From Candidatus Gastranaerophilales bacterium (GTDB lineage: Bacteria; Cyanobacteriota; Vampirovibrionia; Gastranaerophilales; Gastranaerophilaceae), in the NCBI GenBank assembly GCA_910587815.1, contig CAJUNK010000009.1:37308-101307 (forward strand): a stretch of 64,000 nucleotides of DNA, written 5' to 3'. The position numbers and the translations under genes are program-made. Positions 23,907 through 33,434 of the stretch are shown in pieces (position 1 is the first letter of the stretch; every line of letters starts with the position of its first letter). The notes beneath the pieces were generated by a model, which saw only the letters and a list, made by a program, of their open reading frames with translations, did no database searches and was not told where the DNA came from.

Positions 23907-25217
23907 ATGCCAAAAAATGACGATCCGAATTTAAAATGTTCTTTCTGCGGTAAAACCCAAGACCAGGTTAAAAAGCTTATCGCAGGGCCAGATGTGTGCA
24001 TTTGTGATGAATGTATAGAACTTTGCAATGAAATTCTTGATGAAGAATTATTTAACATTAAACAGGAAGAAAAAATTTCAGATTTAGATCAGTTATTTGA
24101 AGGAATTCCAAAACCAGCTGAAATTAAGGCATATCTTGATGAACATATTGTTGGTCAGCAGGATGCAAAAAAGGTGCTTTCTGTTGCAGTTTACAATCAT
24201 TACAAAAGAATTGCCCATAATATGGATGAAAACAATGAAAAGCCTGAAATTGAAATCCAAAAAAGCAATATTTTACTTGTAGGGCCTACTGGTTCTGGTA
24301 AAACTCTTTTGGCACAGACTTTAGCTAAAATGTTAAATGTGCCATTTGCTGTTGCAGATGCTACAACACTGACAGAAGCTGGATATGTAGGTGATGATGT
24401 AGAAAACATTTTACTTCGTTTGTATCAAGCAGCTGATTACAATGCTCAAAAAGCTGAACGCGGCATTATTTATATTGATGAAATTGATAAAATTGCAAGA
24501 AAGTCTGAAAATCCTTCTATAACAAGGGATGTATCCGGCGAAGGCGTACAGCAGGCATTATTAAAAATGATTGAAGGAACGGTTGCAAATGTACCACCGC
24601 AAGGAGGCAGAAAGCATCCGCATCAAGAATTCATTCAAATTGATACATCAAATATTTTATTTATTGTGGGCGGTGCATTTGTTGGATTAGATAAAATTGT
24701 TGAAAGACGCTGTGGCACAATGAGCACCGTAGGTTTTGGCTCAAAACCAATAAGTGCAAAAGAAAAAGAAATTCAGGCTCAAAAAATGCTGAAAAAATTA
24801 CAGCCTGACGATTTATTGAAATTTGGATTAATCCCTGAGTTTATTGGTAGAATTCCTGTTTATTCAGTATTAGACCCATTAGATGAAGAAACACTAAAAA
24901 TGATTTTAACTCAGCCGAAAAACGCTATAATGAAACAATACATCTGTCTTATGAAAATGGATAACGTTGATTTAACATTTGAAGATGAAGCTGTTGATTT
25001 AATTGCTAAAGAAGCCATAAAAAGAAAAACCGGCGCCCGTGCGCTAAGGTCTATTGTAGAAGAAATTATGATGGATATTATGTATGAAGTTCCATCAAAC
25101 ACTGATATAAAAACATATACCATCACCGCAGACATAGTTAGAAAAAAATTAAATGTTGCTGAAGTTATTGAATTGCCAAGTAAAAACACCAAAAGCAGCA
25201 TTGAAGAAATTGCATAA
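23907..25217 (+). CDS. clpX: ATP-dependent unfoldase ClpX
   Basis: 436 aa. N-terminal C4 zinc finger (CSFCGKTQ...[10 protein letters not shown], residues about 11-40), AAA+ core with Walker A GPTGSGKT, Walker [11 protein letters not shown], and the ClpP-contacting IGF-type loop region. AGGAG lies 6 nt before the ATG. Unfolds substrates and threads them into ClpP. Confidence 0.97.
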   Translation: MPKNDDPNLKCSFCGKTQDQVKKLIAGPDVCICDECIELCNEILDEELFNIKQEEKISDLDQLFEGIPKPAEIKAYLDEHIVGQQDAKKVLSVAVYNHYKRIAHNMDENNEKPEIEIQKSNILLVGPTGSGKTLLAQTLAKMLNVPFAVADATTLTEAGYVGDDVENILLRLYQAADYNAQKAERGIIYIDEIDKIARKSENPSITRDVSGEGVQQALLKMIEGTVANVPPQGGRKHPHQEFIQIDTSNILFIVGGAFVGLDKIVERRCGTMSTVGFGSKPISAKEKEIQAQKMLKKLQPDDLLKFGLIPEFIGRIPVYSVLDPLDEETLKMILTQPKNAIMKQYICLMKMDNVDLTFEDEAVDLIAKEAIKRKTGARALRSIVEEIMMDIMYEVPSNTDIKTYTITADIVRKKLNVAEVIELPSKNTKSSIEEIA

Positions 25218-25247
25218 AAATAAATAAGTAAGTAAGGAAAAAACCGT

Positions 25248-26432
25248 ATGAAAATGATGTTTAAAAAAGTTTTGTGTTTAATCGCAATATTTTTTGCATT
25301 TTGCGTAAACCAGGCTATTAGCGCCCCATCTGATGATTTTTTAGATACCCATCAAGGATATTGGTCTTATGATGCCATTATGGCTCTAAAAAAAATGGGA
25401 ATTCTTGTAGGATATCCAGATGGCACATTTAAACCAGATGAAAAAGTAACAAGAGCTGAATTTACAGCCATGATTACAAAAGCTCTAGGTTTAAGAGATA
25501 CAGACAATTTTACAGTTACAATATATAACGATTTAAGTCCAAAACACTGGGCATACAGAGATATTCAAATAGCTTCCCATTTTGATGTTATGTATGGAAC
25601 ACCTGAAGGAAATTACATGCCAAATGGCCAGGTAAAAAGGGTTGAAGTTATTATGACAATTATGAGTGCTTTAAACCTTAATGAATTAACCGCACAACAG
25701 GCTTATGAAATATTAAATCCTGTATATAGCGATTTAAATCAGCTTCCAAAATGGGCACTAACTAGAACAGGTAAGGCGCAACAATTAAATGCAATTGTTG
25801 TAAGACCTGGCGAAGAAGGACTCTTAATGCCAAACCGTCCTGCAACAAGGGGTGAGCTTGCAGTATGGCTGCATCGGATGCTTGAGCTTGTAAAAATTCA
25901 TCCAAATAAACAATTGCAAACAGTTATGCCGCAAAGAAAAATAGATGGCTATATTGTTGAAAGTGCTTATTTGGATGGCGATATGGCTATAATCCCAGCA
26001 GGAACAGTGCTTCCTTTGGGCGTTATGGAATGCATTTGGTCTAAAGAAGCAAAAGTTGGCGATGAGTTTATTGCAAGAACACTTGTAAATTTTGTAACAA
26101 AAGATAAAGTTTTATTAATTCCAATTGGTAAAGAAATAAAGGGCACCATCCAAAAGGCTAAAAAAGGCACTACGATGTTTAAAAACGCACAGATGGTATT
26201 CCAAACACAAACACTTTTAGATAAAGAAGGTTCAGATACAGGAATTGAATTCATTACTGTTGCAAATGCTGAACCGCAGGTGGCTGAATTTACCCACAAT
26301 CCTATCCTTCAAAAGATTGGTTTTAGGGGATTTAAGGGTCATAATTTCTATACACATAAATCACAACAATTAGATTTTGTATTATTAGAACCTGTAAGAT
26401 TAAATATTAAAGAAAACTGGTTAAACCAATAA
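25248..26432 (+). CDS. Exported SLH-domain protein
   Basis: 394 aa. A signal peptide (residues about 1-26, ending ISA) is followed by three S-layer homology units: about 33-80 (YWSYDAIMALKKMGILVGYP; VTRAEFTAMI), 90-145 (HWAYRDIQIASHFDVMYGTP; VKRVEVIMTI) and 155-215 (ATRGELAVWL). The last 170 residues are beta-rich and unassigned. SLH domains hold proteins to the cell wall, and in cyanobacteria they occur in porin-like proteins. Here the C-terminal part is too short for the usual porin barrel. It lies 30 bp after clpX, so it may be read through from the clp operon, and it ends at a strong terminator. Confidence 0.85.
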   Translation: MKMMFKKVLCLIAIFFAFCVNQAISAPSDDFLDTHQGYWSYDAIMALKKMGILVGYPDGTFKPDEKVTRAEFTAMITKALGLRDTDNFTVTIYNDLSPKHWAYRDIQIASHFDVMYGTPEGNYMPNGQVKRVEVIMTIMSALNLNELTAQQAYEILNPVYSDLNQLPKWALTRTGKAQQLNAIVVRPGEEGLLMPNRPATRGELAVWLHRMLELVKIHPNKQLQTVMPQRKIDGYIVESAYLDGDMAIIPAGTVLPLGVMECIWSKEAKVGDEFIARTLVNFVTKDKVLLIPIGKEIKGTIQKAKKGTTMFKNAQMVFQTQTLLDKEGSDTGIEFITVANAEPQVAEFTHNPILQKIGFRGFKGHNFYTHKSQQLDFVLLEPVRLNIKENWLNQ

Positions 26433-26453
26433 TTCAAAAAACTAAATAAATTT

Positions 26454-26492
26454 AAATTCCGGCTTATTATTTGAAATTAAGCCGGAATTTTT
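26454..26492 (+). terminator. Rho-independent terminator after the SLH gene
   Basis: AAATTCCGGCTTA / TAAGCCGGAATTT stem with an 11-nt loop and a T-run. It closes the tig-clpP-clpX-SLH unit. Confidence 0.88.
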
Positions 26493-26543
26493 ATTAAAAG
26501 AAAGGATAGACAAAAACTAACAACTTTTTAATATGTTGAACTG

Positions 26544-27017
26544 CTATTCAGTATCAACAATGCAATTCATTACAATTTTTTTCAGTGCATCTTCATCAAT
26601 AGAATTAATATATTCTAAAAGCTTCTGTTTATCTCCAAAAAGTCTGCTTCTAGATACAATACCGCCTGTTTTAGAATTTATAAAACTAGTTGTTAATTCT
26701 TTTCTTTCAGGGTGTTTTTCAACAGGCCTAATCTGAAAAACAAGGCCGCTGTTATCCTGAAGTTTCATATTTGATGCAATTGGTGCAAAATTCCCAAATT
26801 CAGGCACTGTGTCATTATTTACATTTTTTCTTAATAATTCTAAAAATTTATTACAATCTTCCATCATCATCTTATCTGTATATTTTTCAAACCGAACAAG
26901 CCTGTTGCGCCCATTTTCAAGCCTGTGCACAAAATCTTCATTATTTTTATTTACAGACCTTCTTGCGCAAAATTGTAACATATTAGGGGAATAAAAAACA
27001 CTATTTCGTGTATACAT
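26544..27017 (-). CDS. Hypothetical protein
   Basis: 157 aa, unrecognised. Soluble, with no signal peptide, rich in Asn, Lys and Arg at the N-terminus. A central stretch (NSGLVFQIRPVEKHPERKEL, then FINSKTGGIVSRSRLFG) has beta-strand character. It is co-directional with the 848-aa gene 82 bp upstream and might follow it in an operon. Confidence 0.55.
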   Translation of the reverse strand: MYTRNSVFYSPNMLQFCARRSVNKNNEDFVHRLENGRNRLVRFEKYTDKMMMEDCNKFLELLRKNVNNDTVPEFGNFAPIASNMKLQDNSGLVFQIRPVEKHPERKELTTSFINSKTGGIVSRSRLFGDKQKLLEYINSIDEDALKKIVMNCIVDTE

Positions 27018-27098
27018 ATTATTTTACCTTTATGGTGTTTTAAAAACGTGAAGAAAATTTTTTTTGCGCAGGAGTATTTTTATTCAATACCCCAATTT

Positions 27099-29645
27099 TT
27101 ATGCAGCTTTTTTATTTACAAACGTGTATGCTTCTTTATTTGATAAGCTTTCTAAACATTCTTTTGACAACAATTCATTTTGATAAGCAGTAAGTCCAGG
27201 AAGGTTCAATACAGGCTCTTCTACAGCATCTGCTATATCCAATATACCAAGCTCTTTTTTCCTTAAATAATTATAGGTCTGCCTTAAATAATCATTGTAT
27301 TTGGAATAAAGAGAATCATCCTGCGCTATTATGCGAACCAAAGTTTGATATTCATCAAGCTGTTCCGCCACATCAATTTTGCCACTGCTGGCTAATTCCA
27401 TTATTTTTTCCGTAACAGTATTTTTGCCTTTTTTGATATCGTATGGAAAATGTTCATATTCTGCAAACTTTTGCACTTCTGCCCCTCTAAACTGACCTTC
27501 ACCAAGAGCAGAGTTTGAATATTTAAAATTAGTCTGGCAAGCTGTATAGCCTGATTTTTTAGCTGATTCTTTTGAAATTTGAGCAACTTGTTCATTATCA
27601 AATCCCAAGGCGCGTGCAAGATTGCCGTCTTTTGTTATTTTTGTTACAACTTTAAATTCATAACCATTTTGTGCATCTATAGATTCCAGCCATGCATCGT
27701 GCAATTGTTTAATTTGCGATTCACTAAAGTATGCTATACCATCACGGCCAGCATAATTGTTAATTTCTGTCATTGAAATTTCGTTATTTTGAATCGCTTT
27801 AGCAAGCCTATCCACAAATCCTTGCGTTTGCGCCTGTGCAAGTAAACCATTTGCCTTATTTAAAAGTGCAGCCTCATCTACAGTAATATCACTTATATCA
27901 GTCATATTCCATAAATTTTTCAAAATTTGAATTTCACCATCTGTAATATCAGCATTTTTTAAAATTTTAAGTGCGTCTTCACCATTTATAGATTTAAATA
28001 TTGCTCTGGTACCAATACCATCTGCGACTATTTGATTTACCTCATCAAAAGAACTTGCAGGCATTTTAGATAATTTACTGTTTATCTTATCAAGTGTAGA
28101 ACCAAATTGTTTTGATCTGTTAAAATAATCAACGTTTGTGCCGCTTGTAGCAGCTTCAAACTGTGCTACAGAAGATTTCTGCAAATATGCATTTCTTTTT
28201 GATATGACAGAAGCAAGATTACGAGCTTCTTGTGTGCCTGCATTTATGGTCGTATTTGAAAAATCAATCGACAAACCCTTCATAAAGGCTTCATCTAAAA
28301 GGTCATCTTCAATTTGTTTAGCTGTCAAACGTGCTAAAGATGCATCATCAAGTGTTTCATAGAAATTTTTCAGCACAGGATTAGCCTCCAGTAAGGCTTT
28401 TGCGCTATCATCAAGGTTATTAAACGCATGTCTTGTAAAGCTTATCGTAGTATCTGCATCTATAATTCCAGCACCTTGCAGCCTAGATATACATATTTCA
28501 TCTGAAACATTTTCAGCATTTAGATTAGAAAATTTTACCGTAGATGCGTCTAAATTAGCTTCATTTAGCTTGATTTCAGATACAGAATCTGTCACATTAT
28601 TAAATATTTTTTGGTTTAATTTTGTGGCGCTGTTAAATATAAGCCTTGTAGAGCCGCCTATTGCAACACCGCCAATTGCCCCGCCAAATGTGCCTTTCAA
28701 CATATCTTCAGGCATATCTTCAAATCTGCCTTCTGCAAGCGCTCTTGCAAAAGCATCTGTTGCACCTGAAAGTGCGCCATCTACAGCCATATCAACACCA
28801 TAAGATGCTGCTTTTGCAGCAACCAGACCAATTCCGCCTTTAGCGCCTTCTTTTATAACATAACTTGTGCCTTGTTTTGCTAATAACCTTGATATGAACG
28901 ATTTTGAAACCTCTTTTACACCAGCTTTGCCAGCTTCTTTTGCAGCTTCTTTGGCACAAGTTTCAACAGCCTCCAGCCCAAGCGCTTTTGCAACACCCGT
29001 GCCTGCGGCACCGCCTATAGCGTTTGATAATGGTGCCATAACACCGTTTATAGAACCTGTTACAATATCATACCCAAAATCAGTAATACCATATTCTCTA
29101 CCAGCTATTACGGCATCTGTGGTTTTAATTAAAGTTTTAATACCAGCACCTGCACCTGCTGCCACAAGCAAAGATGCACCGCCTGTCACAGGGGCCAATG
29201 CCGCAGCACCCACAGCACCAATTCCCGAAACTATATCGCCAATAATATCAACGCACATTTTTTGGCCTTCTTTATATTTATTCAGGCGTTCTATGGCAGC
29301 ATCTGCTGATATTTCACCGTTTTTAGCCTTTTTTATAATGTCTTCAACACTGTTTGAAGCATTTTTTGTGTGCAATAAATTTTTAATACCATCCCACACT
29401 TTTCCAATGAAACCTTGGGAATTTTTAATTTCATCAAATTCTTTTTCAAGTGCGTTTATATCATTGTTTTGCGTTATATTTTTTTCAAAAGCATCCGTAT
29501 TTAATGGAGCTTCAAGGGAATTTGAGGTGAAATTTATATTGCCCTTATTTTGCACATTAAAATTTTGCACAGCTTCGTTTTTAATGTGTTGCGTTTTAAT
29601 ATATCCAGCATTATTTAGTTTTATGCCGTTTACGGACAAATTCAT
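27099..29645 (-). CDS. Large hypothetical protein with Ala/Gly-rich hydrophobic middle
   Basis: 848 aa, no known family. The N-terminus carries the tag INFTSN (about residues 34-39), as in other large proteins of this window. A Lys-rich helical part is followed by an Ala/Gly-rich hydrophobic region (about 132-340; GIGAVGAAALAPVTGGASLL) that could insert into a membrane, and then 500 mostly helical residues. The composition resembles large effector or pore-forming proteins, but no toxin motif is seen, so no function is claimed. Start with GAGAGG upstream of ATG 29645. Confidence 0.65.
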   Translation of the reverse strand: MNLSVNGIKLNNAGYIKTQHIKNEAVQNFNVQNKGNINFTSNSLEAPLNTDAFEKNITQNNDINALEKEFDEIKNSQGFIGKVWDGIKNLLHTKNASNSVEDIIKKAKNGEISADAAIERLNKYKEGQKMCVDIIGDIVSGIGAVGAAALAPVTGGASLLVAAGAGAGIKTLIKTTDAVIAGREYGITDFGYDIVTGSINGVMAPLSNAIGGAAGTGVAKALGLEAVETCAKEAAKEAGKAGVKEVSKSFISRLLAKQGTSYVIKEGAKGGIGLVAAKAASYGVDMAVDGALSGATDAFARALAEGRFEDMPEDMLKGTFGGAIGGVAIGGSTRLIFNSATKLNQKIFNNVTDSVSEIKLNEANLDASTVKFSNLNAENVSDEICISRLQGAGIIDADTTISFTRHAFNNLDDSAKALLEANPVLKNFYETLDDASLARLTAKQIEDDLLDEAFMKGLSIDFSNTTINAGTQEARNLASVISKRNAYLQKSSVAQFEAATSGTNVDYFNRSKQFGSTLDKINSKLSKMPASSFDEVNQIVADGIGTRAIFKSINGEDALKILKNADITDGEIQILKNLWNMTDISDITVDEAALLNKANGLLAQAQTQGFVDRLAKAIQNNEISMTEINNYAGRDGIAYFSESQIKQLHDAWLESIDAQNGYEFKVVTKITKDGNLARALGFDNEQVAQISKESAKKSGYTACQTNFKYSNSALGEGQFRGAEVQKFAEYEHFPYDIKKGKNTVTEKIMELASSGKIDVAEQLDEYQTLVRIIAQDDSLYSKYNDYLRQTYNYLRKKELGILDIADAVEEPVLNLPGLTAYQNELLSKECLESLSNKEAYTFVNKKAA

Positions 29646-29834
29646 TCCTCTCTTTTATCCAATTTTTTTAAGAAATTTTGCAGTTTTATAACCGCTTTAT
29701 ATATATAAAGTATGTATTTATCCAAAAATTGCCCCGTATTTTAAATAATTAATTTAATGTTAATTTTTGTAATATTTTGAAAAAATGTATTTATCATTAA
29801 AGATATAAGAAGTTTTAAAGGAAAGTGTAAAATT

Positions 29835-32474
29835 ATGTTTGATTTTGAAAAATTAACAAACAGTGCAAAAAATGTAATAATTGAGGCGCAAAGCATAGCA
29901 AAAGCCAATGATAACGCTATGCTGGAACCTGTTCATATAATGCTTTCAATGGCAAATATTGCAAACGGCAAAAGTGAAAATGCAATGGATGGCGGCAATA
30001 GCGGGCTTTTTGAATTATTTTCAAGCTTGAAACTTACAGGAAGTATTTTTTCTGCGGATATAAAAAATTTAATGAATGAATTACCTAAAGTTTCAGGCGG
30101 GCAGTTTTATTTTTCAGCTGATACATTAAAAATTATGGAAGATGCTAAAAAAATTGCCGATAAAATGAAGGATAAATTTATATCCCCTGAACATATTTTG
30201 CTTTGTATTGTAAAAGACGCTGCCACAAATAATAATCAGGCAGCTTTGAATAAAATTTTTAACAAATTTTCAATAAATGAGGTTGCAATTTTAAATGCAA
30301 TCAAAAAAATTAGAGGAAATAAAACTGTGGATTCAAACACAGCAGATGACGAATTTAAAATGATGGAAAAATTTTCCGTTGATCTAACAGAACGTGCCAA
30401 ACTTGGTAAATTAGACCCTGTAATTGGCAGGGATGAAGAAGTGCGCCGTATTATCCAGGTATTAAACAGACGTACAAAAAATAACCCCGTTTTAATAGGG
30501 GAAGCAGGAGTCGGCAAAACTGCTATTGTAGAAGGTTTAGCACAAAGAATTATAAGAGGTGATGTACCTGAAAGCCTTAAAAATACAAGATTAATATCTC
30601 TTGATATGGGCGCGCTTGTTGCAGGGGCAAAATATAGGGGCGAATTTGAAGAACGCCTAAAAAAGGTTATAAATGAGGTTGTAGAATCTCAAGGGACAGT
30701 GATTTTATTTATTGATGAATTACATACAGTTGTAGGCCTTGGGGCAGCAGAAGGTTCAACAGATGCAGGAAACCTTCTAAAACCGATACTTGCGCGCGGT
30801 GAAATGAGGATGGTCGGCGCCACAACGGTGAATGAATATAGAAAACACATTGAAAAAGACCCAGCGCTTGAAAGACGTTTTCAACCTGTGCTTGTAAATG
30901 AACCAAGTGTAGAAGATACTATTTCAATTTTAAGGGGTTTAAAGGAAAAATATGAGGTGCACCATGGCGTTAGAATTAAAGACAGTGCCCTTGTTGCTGC
31001 TGCAAATTTATCTAACAGATATATTCAGGATAGATTTTTGCCAGATAAAGCTATAGATTTAGTTGATGAAGCAGCATCGCGCATCAGAATAGAGATTGAT
31101 TCAATGCCAGAAGAACTTGATAAATTGGAACGCCAAAGACTGCAATTGCAGATAGAGCTTGAATCTTTAAAGGATGATAACGATGAAGATAAAATAAACA
31201 GGGTAAAAACTGCACTGGATGAGATTTCAAACAAGGCAGATATCTTAAAAAGCCAGTGGGAAGCTGAAAAATGCTCCATCAGGGGTGAAGCACAGATAAA
31301 ATCAGAAATTGAAAAATTAAAAACAGAGATTGAAATTGCAGAAAGGGAGGCAAATTTAGAGCTTGCTGCAAAATTAAAATACGGAAAATTGCCAGAACTT
31401 ATGAAACAATTGGAAAATTCAAAGGACGCGCAGGCAATTGCAAAAGAAAATGCTCTTTTAAAGGAAGAAATCACAGATGAAGATATTGCAGAGGTGGTTT
31501 CAAAATGGACAGGGGTGCCTGTTTCAAAATTGGTTGAATCTGAATCAGAAAAATTAATTGAAATGGAAAACATTCTACATAAAAGAGTCATAGGTCAAAA
31601 TGAAGCCGTGGGCGTTGTTTCAGATAGTATTCGCCGCGCAAGATCCGGCCTAAAAGACCCAAAAAGACCAATTGGTGTATTTTTATTCCTGGGACCTACA
31701 GGTGTAGGCAAAACCGAACTTGCAAAAACATTGTCAGAATTTATGTTTCAGGATGAAGATGCGCTCATTAGAATTGATATGAGTGAATATATGGAAAAAC
31801 ATTCTGTAGCAAGGCTAATTGGGGCGCCCCCTGGGTATGTTGGATATGATGAAGGCGGCCAATTAACAGAAAAAGTAAGGCGTAAACCTTATAGTGTTGT
31901 ACTTTTTGATGAAATTGAAAAAGCACACCCTGATGTATTCAATATTATGCTGCAAATCTTTGATGATGGACGTTTAACAGATTCTAAAGGCAGAACAGTA
32001 GATTTCAAGAATACAATTATCATTTTAACGTCAAATGTTGGCTCTGATATTATTTTAGATAACACCATAAAAGGTTTGGTTTCAGAAACTGACAAGGAAA
32101 AAACCAAAGAGGATGTTACAGAAAAATTAAGGATGTATTTTAAGCCTGAATTTTTAAATAGAATTGATGAAACTGTATTCTTTGATGCGCTTAGATTAGA
32201 AGATTTAAGCAGAATTGTGGATATTCAGGTTCAATATCTGAAAAAACTTTTAGATGAGCGAAAAATTGAATTTGAAATTACCCCCAATGCTAAGGAAAAA
32301 CTGGCATTAGACGGATATAACCCGATTTATGGAGCAAGACCCCTAAAGCGAGCTATAAGGGCACAGATTGAAAATCCTTTGTCAAAAGAATTGTTGCTTG
32401 GGCATTTTAGCGATGGAGACAAAATTACGATTGATGTTAAGGATGATAAAATTGTTTTTCAAAAGAAGGAATAA
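29835..32474 (+). CDS. clpB: Disaggregase ClpB
   Basis: 879 aa. Clp-N repeat domain (1-150), NBD1 with Walker A GEAGVGKT and Walker [12 protein letters not shown], a coiled-coil middle domain (about 410-530; [15 protein letters not shown]), NBD2 with [14 protein letters not shown] and [12 protein letters not shown], and the C-terminal small domain ending in a [10 protein letters not shown] motif. The middle domain distinguishes it from ClpC and ClpA. Works with DnaK to resolve aggregates. AAGGAAAG precedes the ATG. No CIRCE-like operator was noticed in the short upstream region. Confidence 0.95.
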   Translation: MFDFEKLTNSAKNVIIEAQSIAKANDNAMLEPVHIMLSMANIANGKSENAMDGGNSGLFELFSSLKLTGSIFSADIKNLMNELPKVSGGQFYFSADTLKIMEDAKKIADKMKDKFISPEHILLCIVKDAATNNNQAALNKIFNKFSINEVAILNAIKKIRGNKTVDSNTADDEFKMMEKFSVDLTERAKLGKLDPVIGRDEEVRRIIQVLNRRTKNNPVLIGEAGVGKTAIVEGLAQRIIRGDVPESLKNTRLISLDMGALVAGAKYRGEFEERLKKVINEVVESQGTVILFIDELHTVVGLGAAEGSTDAGNLLKPILARGEMRMVGATTVNEYRKHIEKDPALERRFQPVLVNEPSVEDTISILRGLKEKYEVHHGVRIKDSALVAAANLSNRYIQDRFLPDKAIDLVDEAASRIRIEIDSMPEELDKLERQRLQLQIELESLKDDNDEDKINRVKTALDEISNKADILKSQWEAEKCSIRGEAQIKSEIEKLKTEIEIAEREANLELAAKLKYGKLPELMKQLENSKDAQAIAKENALLKEEITDEDIAEVVSKWTGVPVSKLVESESEKLIEMENILHKRVIGQNEAVGVVSDSIRRARSGLKDPKRPIGVFLFLGPTGVGKTELAKTLSEFMFQDEDALIRIDMSEYMEKHSVARLIGAPPGYVGYDEGGQLTEKVRRKPYSVVLFDEIEKAHPDVFNIMLQIFDDGRLTDSKGRTVDFKNTIIILTSNVGSDIILDNTIKGLVSETDKEKTKEDVTEKLRMYFKPEFLNRIDETVFFDALRLEDLSRIVDIQVQYLKKLLDERKIEFEITPNAKEKLALDGYNPIYGARPLKRAIRAQIENPLSKELLLGHFSDGDKITIDVKDDKIVFQKKE

Positions 32475-32493
32475 TGATATAATAACCTTATAA

Positions 32494-32715
32494 AACCTTG
32501 GAGTACAAAGCCTTACGGGGTTTTGCAGCAAAGGAAAACAAATCGTCAAAAGATACCAAGCACAGGCCAGAGTAGAATTTTGACGGGTGATGAACCCGGC
32601 AAAATGGAACTATTGATAGGCTCTGTAGGATAATCAAGCCAATTTACGACAGCGAATGCGATAGTAAATTTGGCGAAGATACCCACAGGAGCTAAGCGCA
32701 AGCCAGAACCTCAAA
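32494..32715 (+). ncRNA. Structured RNA-like repeat, copy A
   Basis: No ORF but dense complementary segments: CGTCAAAA/TTTTGACG, GGGT-GATGA-ACCC, and GCCAATTTAC/GTAAATTTGGC. It shares an ungapped 26-nt block (32606-32631, GGAAC...GTAGGAT) and a 3' motif (32675-32692, ending ACCCACAGGAGC) with copies at 48474 and 62816. The spacing between block and motif is 43, 16 and 45 nt in the three copies, and it is filled by a hairpin. ORF-less relatives of the HEARO/IscB omega-RNA class are one possible identity; this was not checked. Confidence 0.55.
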
Positions 32716-32785
32716 CAACAATGGCGGCTTTTGGTTAAGATGCAATTTTGCAACCATATTTTAAAGTTTATTTAAGATATTGTAA

Positions 32786-33169
32786 CAAATCTTTATATAT
32801 TTCAATACATTTGATGCGGCTGTATTTGCTTTAAACAAAGACAGGCAAAGGGAACCGGTTCCACATTTGTATCGGGTACAGCTTTGTGACGCCTACCACG
32901 ACACCAGCTACACACCGGGCTCTGTGCGGTGCAACCCGGGCTGGGGCCAGTGCAAGGGCGCCGCCACAGGTACTACGTACGCTGACAACTGCTACCCAGA
33001 CACTATTTGGACATCTACGCGCACTGATGAGGGGTATTACCAGAGGTTTTATCTGAATAATGGTAATATAGGCTATGGACCAATCCCGTATACTCTTGCC
33101 TTTTCGGTGCGCCTGCTTGGATTTGGTGAAGCCAAATGCAGCGTACTGCAAGGGCAGGACTCCGTTTGA
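32786..33169 (+). pseudogene. Fragment of an extracellular lectin-like (FISUMP-type) domain, copy V1
   Basis: The open frame lacks a start and a proper 5' end. Its core has paired cysteines and the pattern SVRC-P-G...CKGAATGTTYADNCYP..W, ending TLAFSVR. This resembles the C-terminal 'Fibrobacter succinogenes major paralogous' or C-type-lectin-like domains that end in a SVRC motif. V2 (43801) and V3 (33257) are paralogous fragments. Local GC is clearly above the surroundings. After SVR the frame leaves the family pattern and runs into the E1 element. Confidence 0.5.
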
Positions 33170-33256
33170 GAAAGTGACCAAATGTCACTTTGGAAAATGG
33201 AGCAGGCGAATTAAGAGCGAAAGCTCGCAGGAGCCGTATAGCAAAAACTACAGCTT
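33152..33256 (+). other. Hairpin element E1 between two lectin-like gene fragments
   Basis: It contains the hairpin AAAGTGACCAAATGTCACTTT (33171-33191, cited as AAAG-TGAC-CAAAT-GTCA-CTTT), an outer pairing CTCC/GGAG (33160-33163 with 33199-33202), and a GAAA-tetraloop hairpin GAGC-GAAA-GCTC (33215-33226). The apical TGAC-YAAAT-GTCA unit is the one found in the inserts beside tRNA-Tyr and tRNA-Thr at 41.2-41.7 kb. The element directly follows a stray TGCAAGGGC, a piece of the lectin-like gene. Confidence 0.45.
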
Positions 33257-33427
33257 ACTGACAACTGCTACCCGAATGACATTTGGTCAAGCACGCTTGA
33301 ATATTCTAAGTATAAGGCTATTTATATGAGTAATGGTGGTTTGTATCCCGCATGTGACAATACTACAGGCAAGTGTCCATATACTATGGCCTTTTCGGTG
33401 CGCTGCATGCCCGATGGATTTGGTTAA
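33257..33427 (+). pseudogene. Lectin-like domain fragment V3 (3' end of gene with stop)
   Basis: 56 codons plus stop encode TDNCYPNDIWSSTL... to MAFSVRCMPDGFG. It keeps the true C-terminus of the domain family (SVRC plus a short tail), whereas V1 and V2 diverge after SVR. It lacks the 5' half and any start codon. Confidence 0.5.
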
Positions 33428-33434
33428 AAAAATC

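Noticed and set aside
32494..32715. RNase P RNA, tmRNA or 6S RNA
   Set aside because: None of their signature segments (GAGGAAAGTCCGGGC, the tmRNA tag reading frame, or the 6S bubble) is visible, and the element is multi-copy.
33200..33260. Group II intron domain V (GGAGCCGTATAGC)
   Set aside because: The 5' strand looks right, but the complementary TACGGTTC-type 3' strand is missing and no GTGYG 5' end is present.
33075..33329. 84-codon plus-strand ORF spanning E1
   Set aside because: It begins out of frame in V1, runs through RNA-like hairpins and leaves the V3 frame; no start signal. Kept only as part of E1.
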